A stretch of 63,402 nucleotides of DNA from Hypholoma sublateritium FD-334 SS-4. Lineage: Eukaryota > Basidiomycota > Agaricomycetes > Agaricales > Strophariaceae. Below the pieces are notes generated by a model. The model was not told the DNA's origin. It ran no database searches and saw only the letters and a list, made by a program, of their open reading frames with translations. Where the stretch lies: assembly GCA_000827495.1 (NCBI GenBank), contig KN817682.1:1-63402 (forward strand), read 5' to 3'. Shown in pieces: positions 48,309-58,948 of the stretch. The translations under genes were made by a program, and so were the position numbers. Position 1 is the first letter of the stretch. Each line of letters begins with the position of its first letter.

Positions 48309-49836
48309 AGCGATGCCAGGCGACGTGGAGTATGTGTTAAGTATAAAACACCGGAGAGGGACAGGGCGTAAACAGTAAATTGCAGCACGGACGATTATGT
48401 ACTTAGGGAAAATCTAGCAGCAGATAGATCTGGCGGGCAACTGTTGATCGTCTGTTTCCAGGGAATCTGCATACCACCTAAACTTGGGAACACACAGGGA
48501 GGCGCGGTGGAGGTATCCAGCCCGGCACGGGCCTCGGCAGATTCAAATTCTCCATCCTCGTCGGACTCCGTGCCCCCAACGGCCCTCGCCATCCACCGAC
48601 CCCTGCGCACGCGCGCGCGCACATACGCCCCCCCAATCAAGCGCAACGCCGCGCCGTCTGCGCGCCAGCGCGTGCGCGTGCAGGCCCAGCGCACAGGCGC
48701 GGCGCACGCACCCCTGCGCGTGCTTATCCAATCTGCGACGCACCCGCAGATTGCGATCTGCGATTCCCCGAGCGTGGAATCCAGCGAGATCGCATTCCCA
48801 TGTGCCAGGCCGCATCTGGCCTAATGTGCCTGCACGCCCAATCCGGCCGCGGGCACGTGAAAGATGGGATCACCCGCCGCCCCGGGGGCGCTTACATACG
48901 GGAACTTGGCGGGGCCCAAAATGCGAGCGAATAATCATGTACTAGATGGGGCGGACAGTGGCATGGCAGACGGACGCCTGTCGCGCGTTGCTGGGCTGTT
49001 TCTCGACGCCGACGCGCAGTGCGTCATAGGTGCAGGGGCGCCAGCCACCGCCACCGCGTACGCGCAACTTCTGGCTATCACGCGCCAGCGTACGCGACAT
49101 ATACATCTAATCGCAATATACGGGTCTGATTCAGATATGCAGCCCGCAATGCGCACGCACGCAGAAGCTGCGACAACGGCGCAGTCTGCAGCCCAATATA
49201 ATAGTTTATTAAACCTCTGCAGATCCATGCGACCCGTGCGCCCTGCCGCCTCGACGCGCATCCACGGCTTGCCATTCCCCAACGCAAGCGCATAGTGCCC
49301 GCCGTGTATGTGCTTGGGGGCGATGTGCCGCCGGCCCACTAGCGTCTTGATGCACTAGCGTCCCAGCCGATCTCACTATGCACTATGCGTCTGTAAAGGC
49401 GACTGCATGCCCAAATGCAGCAAAGATCAGCGCGACGACGGCGCCAGCGATCCGCCGCGCAATCTAATCGCGCGGGCGCCATCGCCTGGGGCGCCATCCA
49501 TCTGCATCGTGCAGCAACAAAGTTCAAACATTGATCGTGCGCGACTCCCTCCCAAGTGCATCGAATATGGCGCGCCTTGTCCCCCACCCAATACATAGTC
49601 CGTCGATCAAACTTGTATGTCGTCTCCGCATCACCACGAATGAATCAACGGCGGGCCCACAAAGCGCGCGCCGACCGAGCCAAGTAGCGGCGTAAGCGTA
49701 TCGGTGGCACGCGTGCCATCTGATGCGTCGCTGATATCACGCCCGGTCGCATAATTAGAGTACAACGCACATAACTAAGCTCATCCGCACATACATAGCG
49801 CATCGAATCCTGATTCCCAAGCTCCTATCTATCCCG

Positions 49837-49997
49837 CCTGATGCCAATAGCGGGGTAAATCCAGTTGTCCTCATTCAGTTTCCTTGTGTTCAACGAGCCA
49901 TATTATTAGCGCCTGACTGATGCCTTGAAAGACGGGGTAAATCCAGTGTCCTTATTCAATTTCCTGGCGTACAACGACCCGTATTATTAGCGCCTGA
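49837..49997. repeat. Tandem direct duplication, two diverged copies of about 80 bp
   Basis: Both copies carry GGGGTAAATCCAGT, a TCCT-ATTCA-TTTCCT block and ATATTATTAGCGCCTGA (second copy GTATTATTAGCGCCTGA) in the same order. They differ at about one base in six. Confidence 0.8.
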
Positions 49998-50533
49998 TCA
50001 AATACATACAGTCGACAATCCTGCATGATGATGCACGGCTGTGCCCGACTCTGATGCAGTGGCTCGCCGACAAACCCATCGACATATCCAGTCATGCAGT
50101 CACCCACGCGGGCCCACAGCCTGCTTGCACTTATACCATATTCGCAAGTTGCCACAGCCCCAAAATATTTTTCTGTCCTCGTTTCACATACACCTCTCCT
50201 CCCCCCGTCCCATCTCTGCTTCCTTCAGTGCTTCCTTGCTTTCACACCTGATCGCCAATCGCGATGCAGCCTCGCCATTGGCAGGCACCTTAATGGATCC
50301 CCCGTCCGTCAATGTCATACCTGGCTCGCACTGGCGCAGTGCAGCTCATCGAGGTAAGATTAGAGATACAGGGCGCTGCCAACATATATAATGCGAGACG
50401 ACGATCGGGTACCAGGTACATATAGCTAAGGTAGTAAGTAAGTCAGCGCGACGAGGGCTAAGTGGAGTGCCGCCGCGGCGCGGGTGGGGGGGAGACGATG
50501 GACCATGAGGGCGCGCGGGGCACTGGGATGCAA

Positions 50534-50561
50534 TGTATGTATGTATGTATGGGTGTATGTA
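50534..50561. repeat. (TGTA)n microsatellite
   Basis: Six to seven TGTA units with one interruption, in the 3' flank of the second regulator. Confidence 0.85.
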
Positions 50562-50688
50562 TGATTGAGCGATGCAGAAAAAAAAAAGAAAGAGAATAGA
50601 ATAGAAAAAGAGAAAAGGAAACAATACATAAGCCAAGCCGTCCGAGACACCCTCCGCACGGCGCCGCCCCTCGCGCGGGCAGCACCCG

Positions 50689-52911
50689 CTACACGAGCAG
50701 GATATGCGCCTCCGCAAGCCGCTCGCGCCAGCGCACCGGCGCATTCCGCTCCCCGCTATCGCGCTCCGCCCACAGCAGGTCGAGCAGCGCCGACACCGCC
50801 GCGCAGTTCCCGACGCCCTCCTGCCCCGCGTGCAGCAGCAGCTGCGTCTTCAGCGCCTCGCGCCGCGGCAGGTCCTCCGTCAGGCTCCCGCAGATGAAGA
50901 TCCCGAACACCGTGCTGCGCACCACCGTCCCGCGCGTCTGCTGGCGCGCAGCGGCGACCGCCGCCGCGGGCAGGTCGACGATCGACGTGAACGTCTCGCA
51001 CGCGGCGTCGTGCACGTCGCGGACGTGCGGGAACGGCCCGCTCTCGACGGAGCGCAGGAAGAGGCGCGCGGACGTGCGGAAGATCTCCGCCGCCGCCGCG
51101 CGCGCGCACGCGTCCGCGTCGGCCGGCGCGGGCGCGGGGCGCAGCGGCGGGTGCAGATGTGCGTCGATGGCCTCCGTGCGCTGGAGGAGCGCGCGCATCG
51201 AGAGCGTGCCCGCCGTCTCCTGGTCCCTCTTCCACTCCGCGAGCGTCGCCGTCTCCGCGAGCGCCCACACGACGCGGTTCTCGCAGCCCATCGGCGAGAG
51301 CATCGAGTAGCGCGGCGGCGCGCCGACCCAGCTCATGTTCGGGTTGAACAGCGCGCGCGTGTACTGCAGGAGGAGCGGCGGGCGGCGCGTCGTGATCGCG
51401 GCGAGGACGTCGAACCATATCGTCGTCTTGACGACGAACTGGTCCTTCGCGGAGGCGCACTCGAGCGCGTCGGCCGGGCCCCCGCGGAAGGTGGGGTTGT
51501 CGAGCACCGCGCGCACGTACGCTGCGGCAAACGCGAGGAATTCCTCCCAGCGGCCCTGGCCGCCCTCGAAGAGGAAGAGCGAGACGACGTGGAGCGCGGC
51601 CATCGCGTCGTCCGCGGAGAAGTGGTACCTGCCCTTGCTCTGGAGCGATGCGAGCAGCGCGCTAATCGTCGTCTGCACGTCGGTGCTCTGGAGCATGGAG
51701 AAGGAGGGGCTGCTTTGGCGGCCATAGTATGCGCGGGCGAGGAGGTTGACGGCCTCGTGCGAGTCGGGGTGGTGCTGGATCGAGTCCCAGATCATGTTGG
51801 GGAGCACGTTACGGTCGCCGAGGAGGTACTGGATGCGGACGACGTTGTTGACGTACTCGCGCATGCACGTGTTGAGGAACTCTGGCGGGAATTGCTCTGA
51901 TGGGTAGAAGTGGTGCACGGAATCGGGGGTGAATTCCAGGTCTTCGATGATATAGAGCGGTTCTTGGACTTGTTCATGGTAAAATCTTGAGAACGAGCTC
52001 CTGGTTGCTGGAGTGGGGACTGGAAAGAAAGCAAGATATAGATATAGATTGAGTACTACATTTTAACAATACAGAATATGATAGTCCTCACTTGGGTAGT
52101 TAGACTGGTATGGTACAAGAGGGAATTCGGCAGGCTGGTAGTCATATACCGAGGACCCAGCAGCAGGAGAGTGTGACCGAGAGTGCATATCTACAATTCA
52201 AAATATTTCTGCATAAATTCAAGTTCCTCCGCATTAGGGGATGGGGACGGACCATGGCGAAGATAGTCATAGTCGTCGTACCCTCTCATGGAGGACGTCA
52301 CCGGGACCAGCCTCGGTACCACACCGTACGGATCGTTGGAGTCGACGGATTGTGCCCTATCAGGGCTGCCATCCGTCGACGACGACGACCCGCCTGTGTG
52401 ATACATCGTATCATCGTCTCGAGGGTCACTCAGCCGCAAGAACTCTTCATGAACAATAGAGCGTGAGCCTGAGCCAGCGTGGCCCTTGATCATACCCTGC
52501 GCGGCCAGATGGGCCTTGATGCGATCGCGGATTAGAGAGACGCGGGAGTTTTCCTGCACGAGGCAGTCAGCACGGCGATGTGAGATGAGCAGGGATGAGG
52601 GGGGGCATATTCACGCACCCGAAGCCATTCGGGGCGCTTGGCGCCAAAGCCGAGGCACTCGAGCTTCAAACGGGCGCACGTCTCGCAGGGGCCGTCCTCG
52701 TAGCCGTGCAAGCGCTTTTCGTCGCATTTCTTGGTGGGTGGGCGTGGGATCAGCAGCGCAGCATGAAGAAAACTGGGGGACGGACCTTGCGCCGGATTCG
52801 ACAAGTGTAGCAGCCCGATTTGGCGCGCACAGCACCTTTGGGCTTCTGCATGATGCCGACCTTTTTGCCCAGGCGGGGGGCATCTTTCATAGAGGAGGGA
52901 ACTGGAGGCAT
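50689..52911 (-). CDS. Zn2Cys6 transcription factor (fungal_trans_2 type), copy 2
   Basis: The frame is open up to an ATG at 53040, but that would begin with a signal-like hydrophobic run; the ATG at 52911 (MPPVPSSMKDAPRLGKK) is more likely. The zinc cluster is CYTC-x6-C, then C-x2-C-x6-C (GPCETCARLKLEC), again split by an intron after CRIRRK, then LGFGAKRPEWLR and the linker helix SLIRDRIKAHLAAQG. The final 410-residue exon (51918-50689) is the regulatory domain: VNNVVRIQYLLGDRN, DDAMAALHVVSLFLFEGG, WFDVLAAITTRRPP, VWALAETATLAEWK, AAEIFRTSARLFLRSVES, STVFGIFICGSLTED. The last is matched by SLIFPICLAGCMTND in copy 1. Shared intron position and domain order show the two are paralogues. High GC in the last exon creates a 398-codon antisense frame. 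Confidence 0.87.
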
Positions 52912-55900
52912 GGGGCTAGTGGGATAGCTGGCCTCTGGGAATGAGGACGAGTGAGGGGAGTACAAAGACAACAGATTGAGAGCGGTGGAATAGCAGAGGG
53001 AGGCTGTGAGGGCTAAGACGATCTTAGGCAGGGAAAGCACAAGAAAGGGCCATCGTTTTATAAGTGCACGAAGAAGTGGAAGAGAAGATCAACAGCCGTG
53101 ACTGTGACCAGATTCCAGCAACCCCCCTCCGCATTTTCGGCATTCCCCGCGCCCAGTCCCCGGGGTCCCTTGCTCCTCATGTTAGCCGGTAAAAATAGGC
53201 GCACACCTTCGCTGGTACCGCGGCCTCCGCCCGCCACGCGGGGCCCTGCAGGAACTCCCCAGGACAGGCGCAGTCCCATCCGCAGCGCGCGGAATACTGG
53301 GGCGCGAGCGCGCTTGCACATCGTACAGCGGGCGCGGAACCCCCTCTGCGCGCCAGGAATAGCGCTCGCGGTGGCACGCGTCGCTCGCACAACTCCTCCG
53401 ACAGCGCGTCCTCCCCGCACCGCTTCCCAGGACGTCTATTATTTTGGGACGCGCATTCATTCGCAGTCTGCACTAACTTGATATGTCGCAGATCGTGCCA
53501 GAGCTTGGCCAGAGCCAAGAATACCCCGCGGCGTGCCACTGACGGTGGCTGCCCGGCGCGGGGCCGACAAACATACGACCCGCGTACGTAGGCGCCGCGC
53601 CTTCACCGCCTGCGCCCAGTGCGCGCGCAAATGAACTCGACACAGCGCAGCGCAGCCCCCGCACCACCCACTGGCACCCCACGTCTTCCCGCGATTAACT
53701 TTCCGACGTGATCTATGCTGCATGATCCACGCCCGCAGAATCACGACGGGTTACTCACCCACCATTTTCTCTGCCCGCCCCTCCCCACCCGCTGCGTCGC
53801 CTATCTCTGATGCGCAACGAAGGCGATGAGCCGTCCACGATTGGCGGTGGGTCGACTGATCCACCTGACGGATCGCACTGTCAGGCAGTCATCTCCGGGG
53901 CCCCTCCGACGCGCTCTCGCTCCGCCGGGGCCCTCTGCTCGCCTCCCTGCCTGCTGAATGTTCTCCGTCTGCCTTTTTTCGGCATATTTTCCCAGCGAAA
54001 GCTTATCCCGCCGCCGCGCGCCGAAGCGGGACGGACAACACGTAACGGCACCCACCCCCGCGCCCGATCCGCCGCGCACGCCCTCCCGCCAACCCAAAAT
54101 CCAAATCTAAACAGACACCCCGCGCGCCTGGATAGATTCTGCCTCTGCCGCCTTCTATCACATCACACAACGCTATTACACGCCTAGTACCTACGCATCT
54201 ATGGCTACTAGTATCGACACACTGCTTTGCCATCTGCTAGAAGCACGGCTAGCCCCCCCCCCCCCCGCTCCAACAATAACCATGCCACACCGATGCGACG
54301 TCACCCATCGCGTTCTCCCGCCACTCGCTTCCGCCGCCCGGCCGCCTTTTTCGAGACAACAGCCCGAATGGAAGGATGCGCGTGGTACTGGCACTCTGGC
54401 GTGCACCCGCCCGCCCTGTCCACTAGTCTCCCGGCTCTTGATCCATCCAGCCAAACAACCCCCAGACATTCCCAGCGGGGTGGTCTGTAGACCCATCCAG
54501 CGCTGAACGCCCCCGCAGCCTCCGTTCCGCTGATGTCCCGGGCTGATATGCACGAAATGACACCGCGCACGCACGCCCGCTGTATGTGCTGAAGCAGATC
54601 GAAGACTCTCTCTGTGTGTCAATCACCCGTGGTATTTCTGTCCCTGGGGCAGGCAGGGCGGTGGTGTTCCGTGCCTCGGTGCCTCACCCTCGTCGTCATC
54701 GTCAGCTTCCGCTCGACGGACTCGGAGGTGCCTGCGGTCCAGGCGTCACGGTCGCCCATGGCACAGCACGCCGTCGCCGAAACGCTAGTGGAGAGACGAG
54801 AAATGGGATATGTAACTAGCGCTATAACCATGTAACGCCTGGGATGCGTCGCGATGCACACACATCGGTACTTCCGATGCCTCTGCATCCTTTTCCAGAA
54901 GCCGTGTGTTATCATATCAAAGTCACGTTGCATTTGGACTAGAATCCACGGCACAAGTGGTACAAGCACCTCGTCGATGGTGATATTATACTATAGACAC
55001 GCTGTCGCGTGGACGTAACGCGACAGCATCAGATGCCCGTATGAAAGGACAAATGGCGATTGTGTCGATACTGGATCAGTGGCACCGCGCATTCCCAGGT
55101 CCGCGCATCTGATGATGGACACCCCCGTCCTCCGCCGTCCCGGTTCCGTGGCGGCGTCGGGGCTCAAGAAGTAGGTGTCAGCGCAGGATGTCGAGAGGTA
55201 ATATACTGCATGGGTGACTAGTGCTACAGTCATGCAAGATAAATTGCGATGAATATGTCTATTTTCCGACGCCCTCCTTCTCCAGAAGCCGTAACATATC
55301 AGAATCATATCGAGCTAGAATGCACTACATAAATACACCGACCCATGCCGGCCCGCCTTGTCGACGCACGGCTGGGCGACGCAATAGGCTCATAAGAGCA
55401 GAGTACACTACTTACACATAACCCCCTACGCATTACGTTTATTTTACATAAAACAGGAAATGTGCTACACATGACAACACCGAGACCTGCGCTCAGCGAC
55501 ACCAGCGCACCTCGTATTCCGGGGGACACGATAGATATTAGCCACGCCCCCGCATGGACATGACATGATCAACAGAAAATCAGATATCATAGCTGGGTGA
55601 CATACCCAGAGCAAGACAAATGAAATGGCGATTGTGTCAATACTGGATCAGCCATCCCCCATCGCGAAGTCTCCATACCGTGACATCCGCCCCCCCCCCC
55701 GCGTCTTTGATCTCCCCGGATCGTCGCTGCGTCACGGTCGCAGGGGACAGAAAATGCACCCGGGGCTCGGGAAGCAGGCGCAGGGTGGCGGGGGGAAATA
55801 TCTGAGCGTGTAATCCCTGTGGCATAATCATGCAACGCCTGGGATAAGTCGCGATGCGCCATATGCTAGCGCACCGCCATTTTTGAGAAACCACATCATA

Positions 55901-57178
55901 TTAAATTAGTATCAAGGTAAAATGCGAGCGCTGCACATACGCACTCACCCCGAGACTGACCGCCGCTAGCGCCCGGCGATCGTACTCCACAAAAATAACA
56001 GCGCATACAGCGCGAAGAGCACACCGCACACCCCGGCAGGAGACGCGCGCGGACACGACACGCCACGCCAGTCCCTCCCACAAGCGCGCAAAATAGCCTG
56101 CATACCCACTACCCATATGTCGGCATCACCTCCGCACATACCTCCTCTCCATGCATCTAAAATTTCCTGATCCCTCTGGGCTCGCCCGTCCCAGACATAA
56201 AAATGACCTGACACCGTGCACGCGCGCCCAGCACCGACCTGACGGGCCACCCGTCGATCAACGCTGTCGCTGTCGATGACTCCCTTGCCAATCACGTCTT
56301 CTAATTCTAATTCTAAATATGATGGATGGTCCACTGCGCGCGGGCTGTGCGTCCGCGCGATCCGCTGACGCCGTCAGTGATACCTGCACAACAACATGTA
56401 CAAACTTTGCTTTTTAGCCCCGACTGAGGCAAGGCGCAGGCCGGCCTGGACGTCCCTCGCTCGCTGGGCAAGCCAGCCGATGTCATTGCGGATTTATGGG
56501 CAGTGTGCGTATCTGTTCCACTCCCTCGTCTGTGGGGACATCAGTCTTCCAAGCGGCTGGAGGAATGTTCCCTGAGAACGGCTTGTGGTGATGAAATTTT
56601 ATCTCGAGCACTCTCACACTTCTGACGAACTCCGCATTTCTGAGCGTGGGCTAAGGCGATGCTAACTCGGCGAACGCAACGCGCAACCAGCCACATACGA
56701 AGGACTGTTATTTTATATATCCTCGCTCCATCCAGACCGGATATTAAATAGAGTATAATACACAAACAAATATATGCACCCGCCGCCCCTTAGCGCTCAG
56801 CACGCGCCGGGCGACTGGGTCCGGAAAGACAAGCGCGAACATAGCGGCCAGAAGCGCAGCCAGCGTGGCGAGTGCGCCGCGCATAATAGGATCGACAGAC
56901 AGACAGACAGAATGACGCGTGGATAGAATAGGGTAGAGTAATAGGAGTAGAACACGAACAGACACCGAAGTTGCATAAGTACTCGCGCATACACGTACAT
57001 AACCAGCGAGGAGAACGGAGGGAGGGGTGGGACGTCCGATGGTACGGCACAGACAGACAGGCCAGCGCAGAACCCGGGTGGCAGACAGCCAGCGAAGCGA
57101 AGTGGTGGGATGGGCGCTTAGCATGGGCGCGGGCCGGTGGCACGCGCGCTCCGGCCGCGAGTTCTATTCAGGCGCGCA
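52912..57178. other. Gene-poor stretch, 4.3 kb
   Basis: GC-rich near 53.1-54.5 kb, with C-homopolymers at 54253-54266 and 55690-55700 and an (ACAG)n run at about 56894-56910. Degenerate repeats lie at 54.7-55.9 kb. A Leu-rich frame at 56744-57124 (-) has no known domain. No supported gene. Confidence 0.45.
54640..55930. repeat. Three degenerate direct repeats, about 0.5 kb spacing
   Basis: Three stretches, around 54770-54930, 55185-55325 and 55790-55930, share the order: GTAACTAGCGCTA / GTGACTAGTGCTA-type start, CATGCAA or CATGTAACGCCTGGG, GCGATG, a CCAGAAGCCGT or equivalent, and an ATCATAT block. Between them two copies of AATGGCGATTGTGTC-ATACTGGATCAG (about 55050 and 55627) are also repeated. 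Units have diverged well past easy alignment by eye. No coding frame runs through them. Confidence 0.6.
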
Positions 57179-58948
57179 CTACGACGCACGCAACTCGTGT
57201 CCGTGGCCAATCGACCCCGCCGCGGAGAGCCGCCGCACCTTGGCCTTGATCCCGCCCACGCTTGAGCTCGAACCCGCCGTCGCCGTCGCTGCCATCCCCA
57301 CGGGAGGCGGCAACTGCTGGCTCCGCGCTTGGGACTGCTGCTGTTGTTGTTGATTTTGCTGCTGCACCTGCGGCGCATATGCGCTCGCGCCCGCCTCGCG
57401 CGGCGAGTGCGCAGGCGACTTGCCGCTCGCCTTCCCGGGAACTTGCCCCGCTTCCGTGCGACGCAGGATCAGCGCGCGGATCGCACCGAGCCACTTGATC
57501 TCGTCGTCCTCCGTCGGCGCGCAGACGAGCAGCGTGCGCTTCGTCGTCACGATCTTGAACGTATGCGCATTCGCACCCTCGTCGCCGTGCGCCTCGCTGC
57601 CCGAGGGGGCGTGTGGTGGCACGGCGGCTGTAGGCGTCGGCGGTTGGCGATGCATATACGTCGGGATGTCGAACTCGAGCGCGTCGAGGATGTCGTTGAA
57701 CGGGAACTGGCGGTGTGGCTTCGTGTCCTGAAATAGCCCAGCGCGTTAGCGCTCCATCACATCACATCACTTCACATTCCAGGGGCGGCGCCCATCCATC
57801 CATGAGCGCCCACCCACGGCCCCACCCGAGCGCTTGCACACGACGAAGACGGGAGAATGACATACCATGTGGCTCCCAGAATAGAGCAGCTTTTCACCGG
57901 TAAGTACGAACCAGCGTTTGCGCCAGTTACGCCGTTTCGAGCCGCATTTCATGAGGTATCCTGAGAGGATTGTTTTCGCGGGGTCCTTCAGCGCTGTCGG
58001 CGCCGCCTTTCCAGGCGATAGAGCAAACCCAGTCTGCGTCGGCGACATGGCGGGGTAGCCCTGCGAGCCGCCCGCGTCCTCCGAGTCGGACGATGTCACG
58101 CCGTACGACTGCTGGTTCGGCGACGCCGATAGCGGTGGCGGGATGGGCCCGCTGTCGACGATGCGCGGGCGAGGGATCGGGATCGGCGTGGACGCGGACG
58201 TGCGCGTCGACGTCGCTAGCAGCGCCTCGCGCGCGTCCTCGATCGCCTTAACCCAGTTCTGCACCTCCTGCGGCGTTGCGGCCTGCAGATAGAATGTGCG
58301 TACGGGCGAGATGAGCCCAAACGTGTTCTCGTGGCGCTTCAGATTAACCTGCGTGCATGAGTGCACGTCGGACAGCTCGAGCAGGCGCAGGAGCTGGTAC
58401 TCCGCGGAGCTCTTGTAGTACGCGATGTGTGCCGGGCGCAGAACAAACCAGCGTTTCTTCCAGGTCTACAATTACAATCAGCAGCAGCGCGCGCGGAGAC
58501 CAAAGGGGTGACACACCTTTCGCCGCTCGCCCTTCTTCCAGAGGTAGCCGGCCTTGATGACAGACTCGTCAGCAGAGTTGCGCGGCTTCGTGCGCACGGC
58601 GGCGGTCTTCCACCCGCCCTCGACGACGTCTTCGTCCTCCGTGTCCTCGCCGCTGTCTGATCGGCGCTCCGCGATCGACGAGAGCGGGGGTTGCGATGAC
58701 GAGGTCCCGGCGTGCGCGGGGCCCCCCTGGTGCGACGAGCTGGGGATAGCAATATCCTGCGTCAAGACCGAATCCGAATCCGATTCGGTGCCCGAGACAG
58801 GGTTGTTGGAGTGTGTGGTCTGTGGGTGGCGGTGAGCTCGAGCGCGGCGGCGATCAGGGGACGTGCGCACCTTGGACCTGGAGACAGAGTGCACAGAGAG
58901 CTTGCGCAGGATCTCCTGCGGCGTTGGTGGGGGTGCGGATGGGGACAT
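57179..58948 (-). CDS. Protein with two PH domains
   Basis: Starts at 58948 (MSPSAPPPTPQEILRKLSVHSV) and ends at 57179. The first PH domain begins VIKAGYLWKKGERRK, continues after an intron as TWKKRWFVLRPAHIAYYKS, and ends AATPQEVQNWVKAIEDA with the invariant Trp. A Ser/Pro-rich linker follows. The second begins ILSGYLMKCGSKRRNWRKRWFVLTGEKLLYSGS and ends EDDEIKWLGAIRALI, again with the Trp. The C-terminal tail has a Gln run (QVQQQNQQQQQQ) and a basic GGIKAKVRR. Both domains have the K-x-RWF basic strand pattern that can bind phosphoinositides, so a peripheral membrane adaptor is likely. The closest layout I know is the tandem-PH adaptor type; I give no gene name. Confidence 0.85.

Larger units (their letters stand above)
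48309..50688. other. Intergenic stretch between the two regulators
   Basis: Promoter of copy 1 plus 3' flank of copy 2. Contains a two-unit direct duplication at about 49837-49997 and simple repeats at 50534-50620 (TGTA)n followed by A-rich (AAAG/AGAAA). GC-rich frames at 48484-48945 are not supported. Confidence 0.5.

Noticed and set aside
50704..51900. 398-codon plus-strand open frame
   Set aside because: Antisense to the GC-rich last exon of the second regulator; its product is an Arg/Ala-rich shadow without domain.
52912..53040. Signal-peptide-like N-terminal extension of the second regulator
   Set aside because: A secretion signal makes no sense on a zinc-cluster DNA-binding protein; more likely leader sequence.
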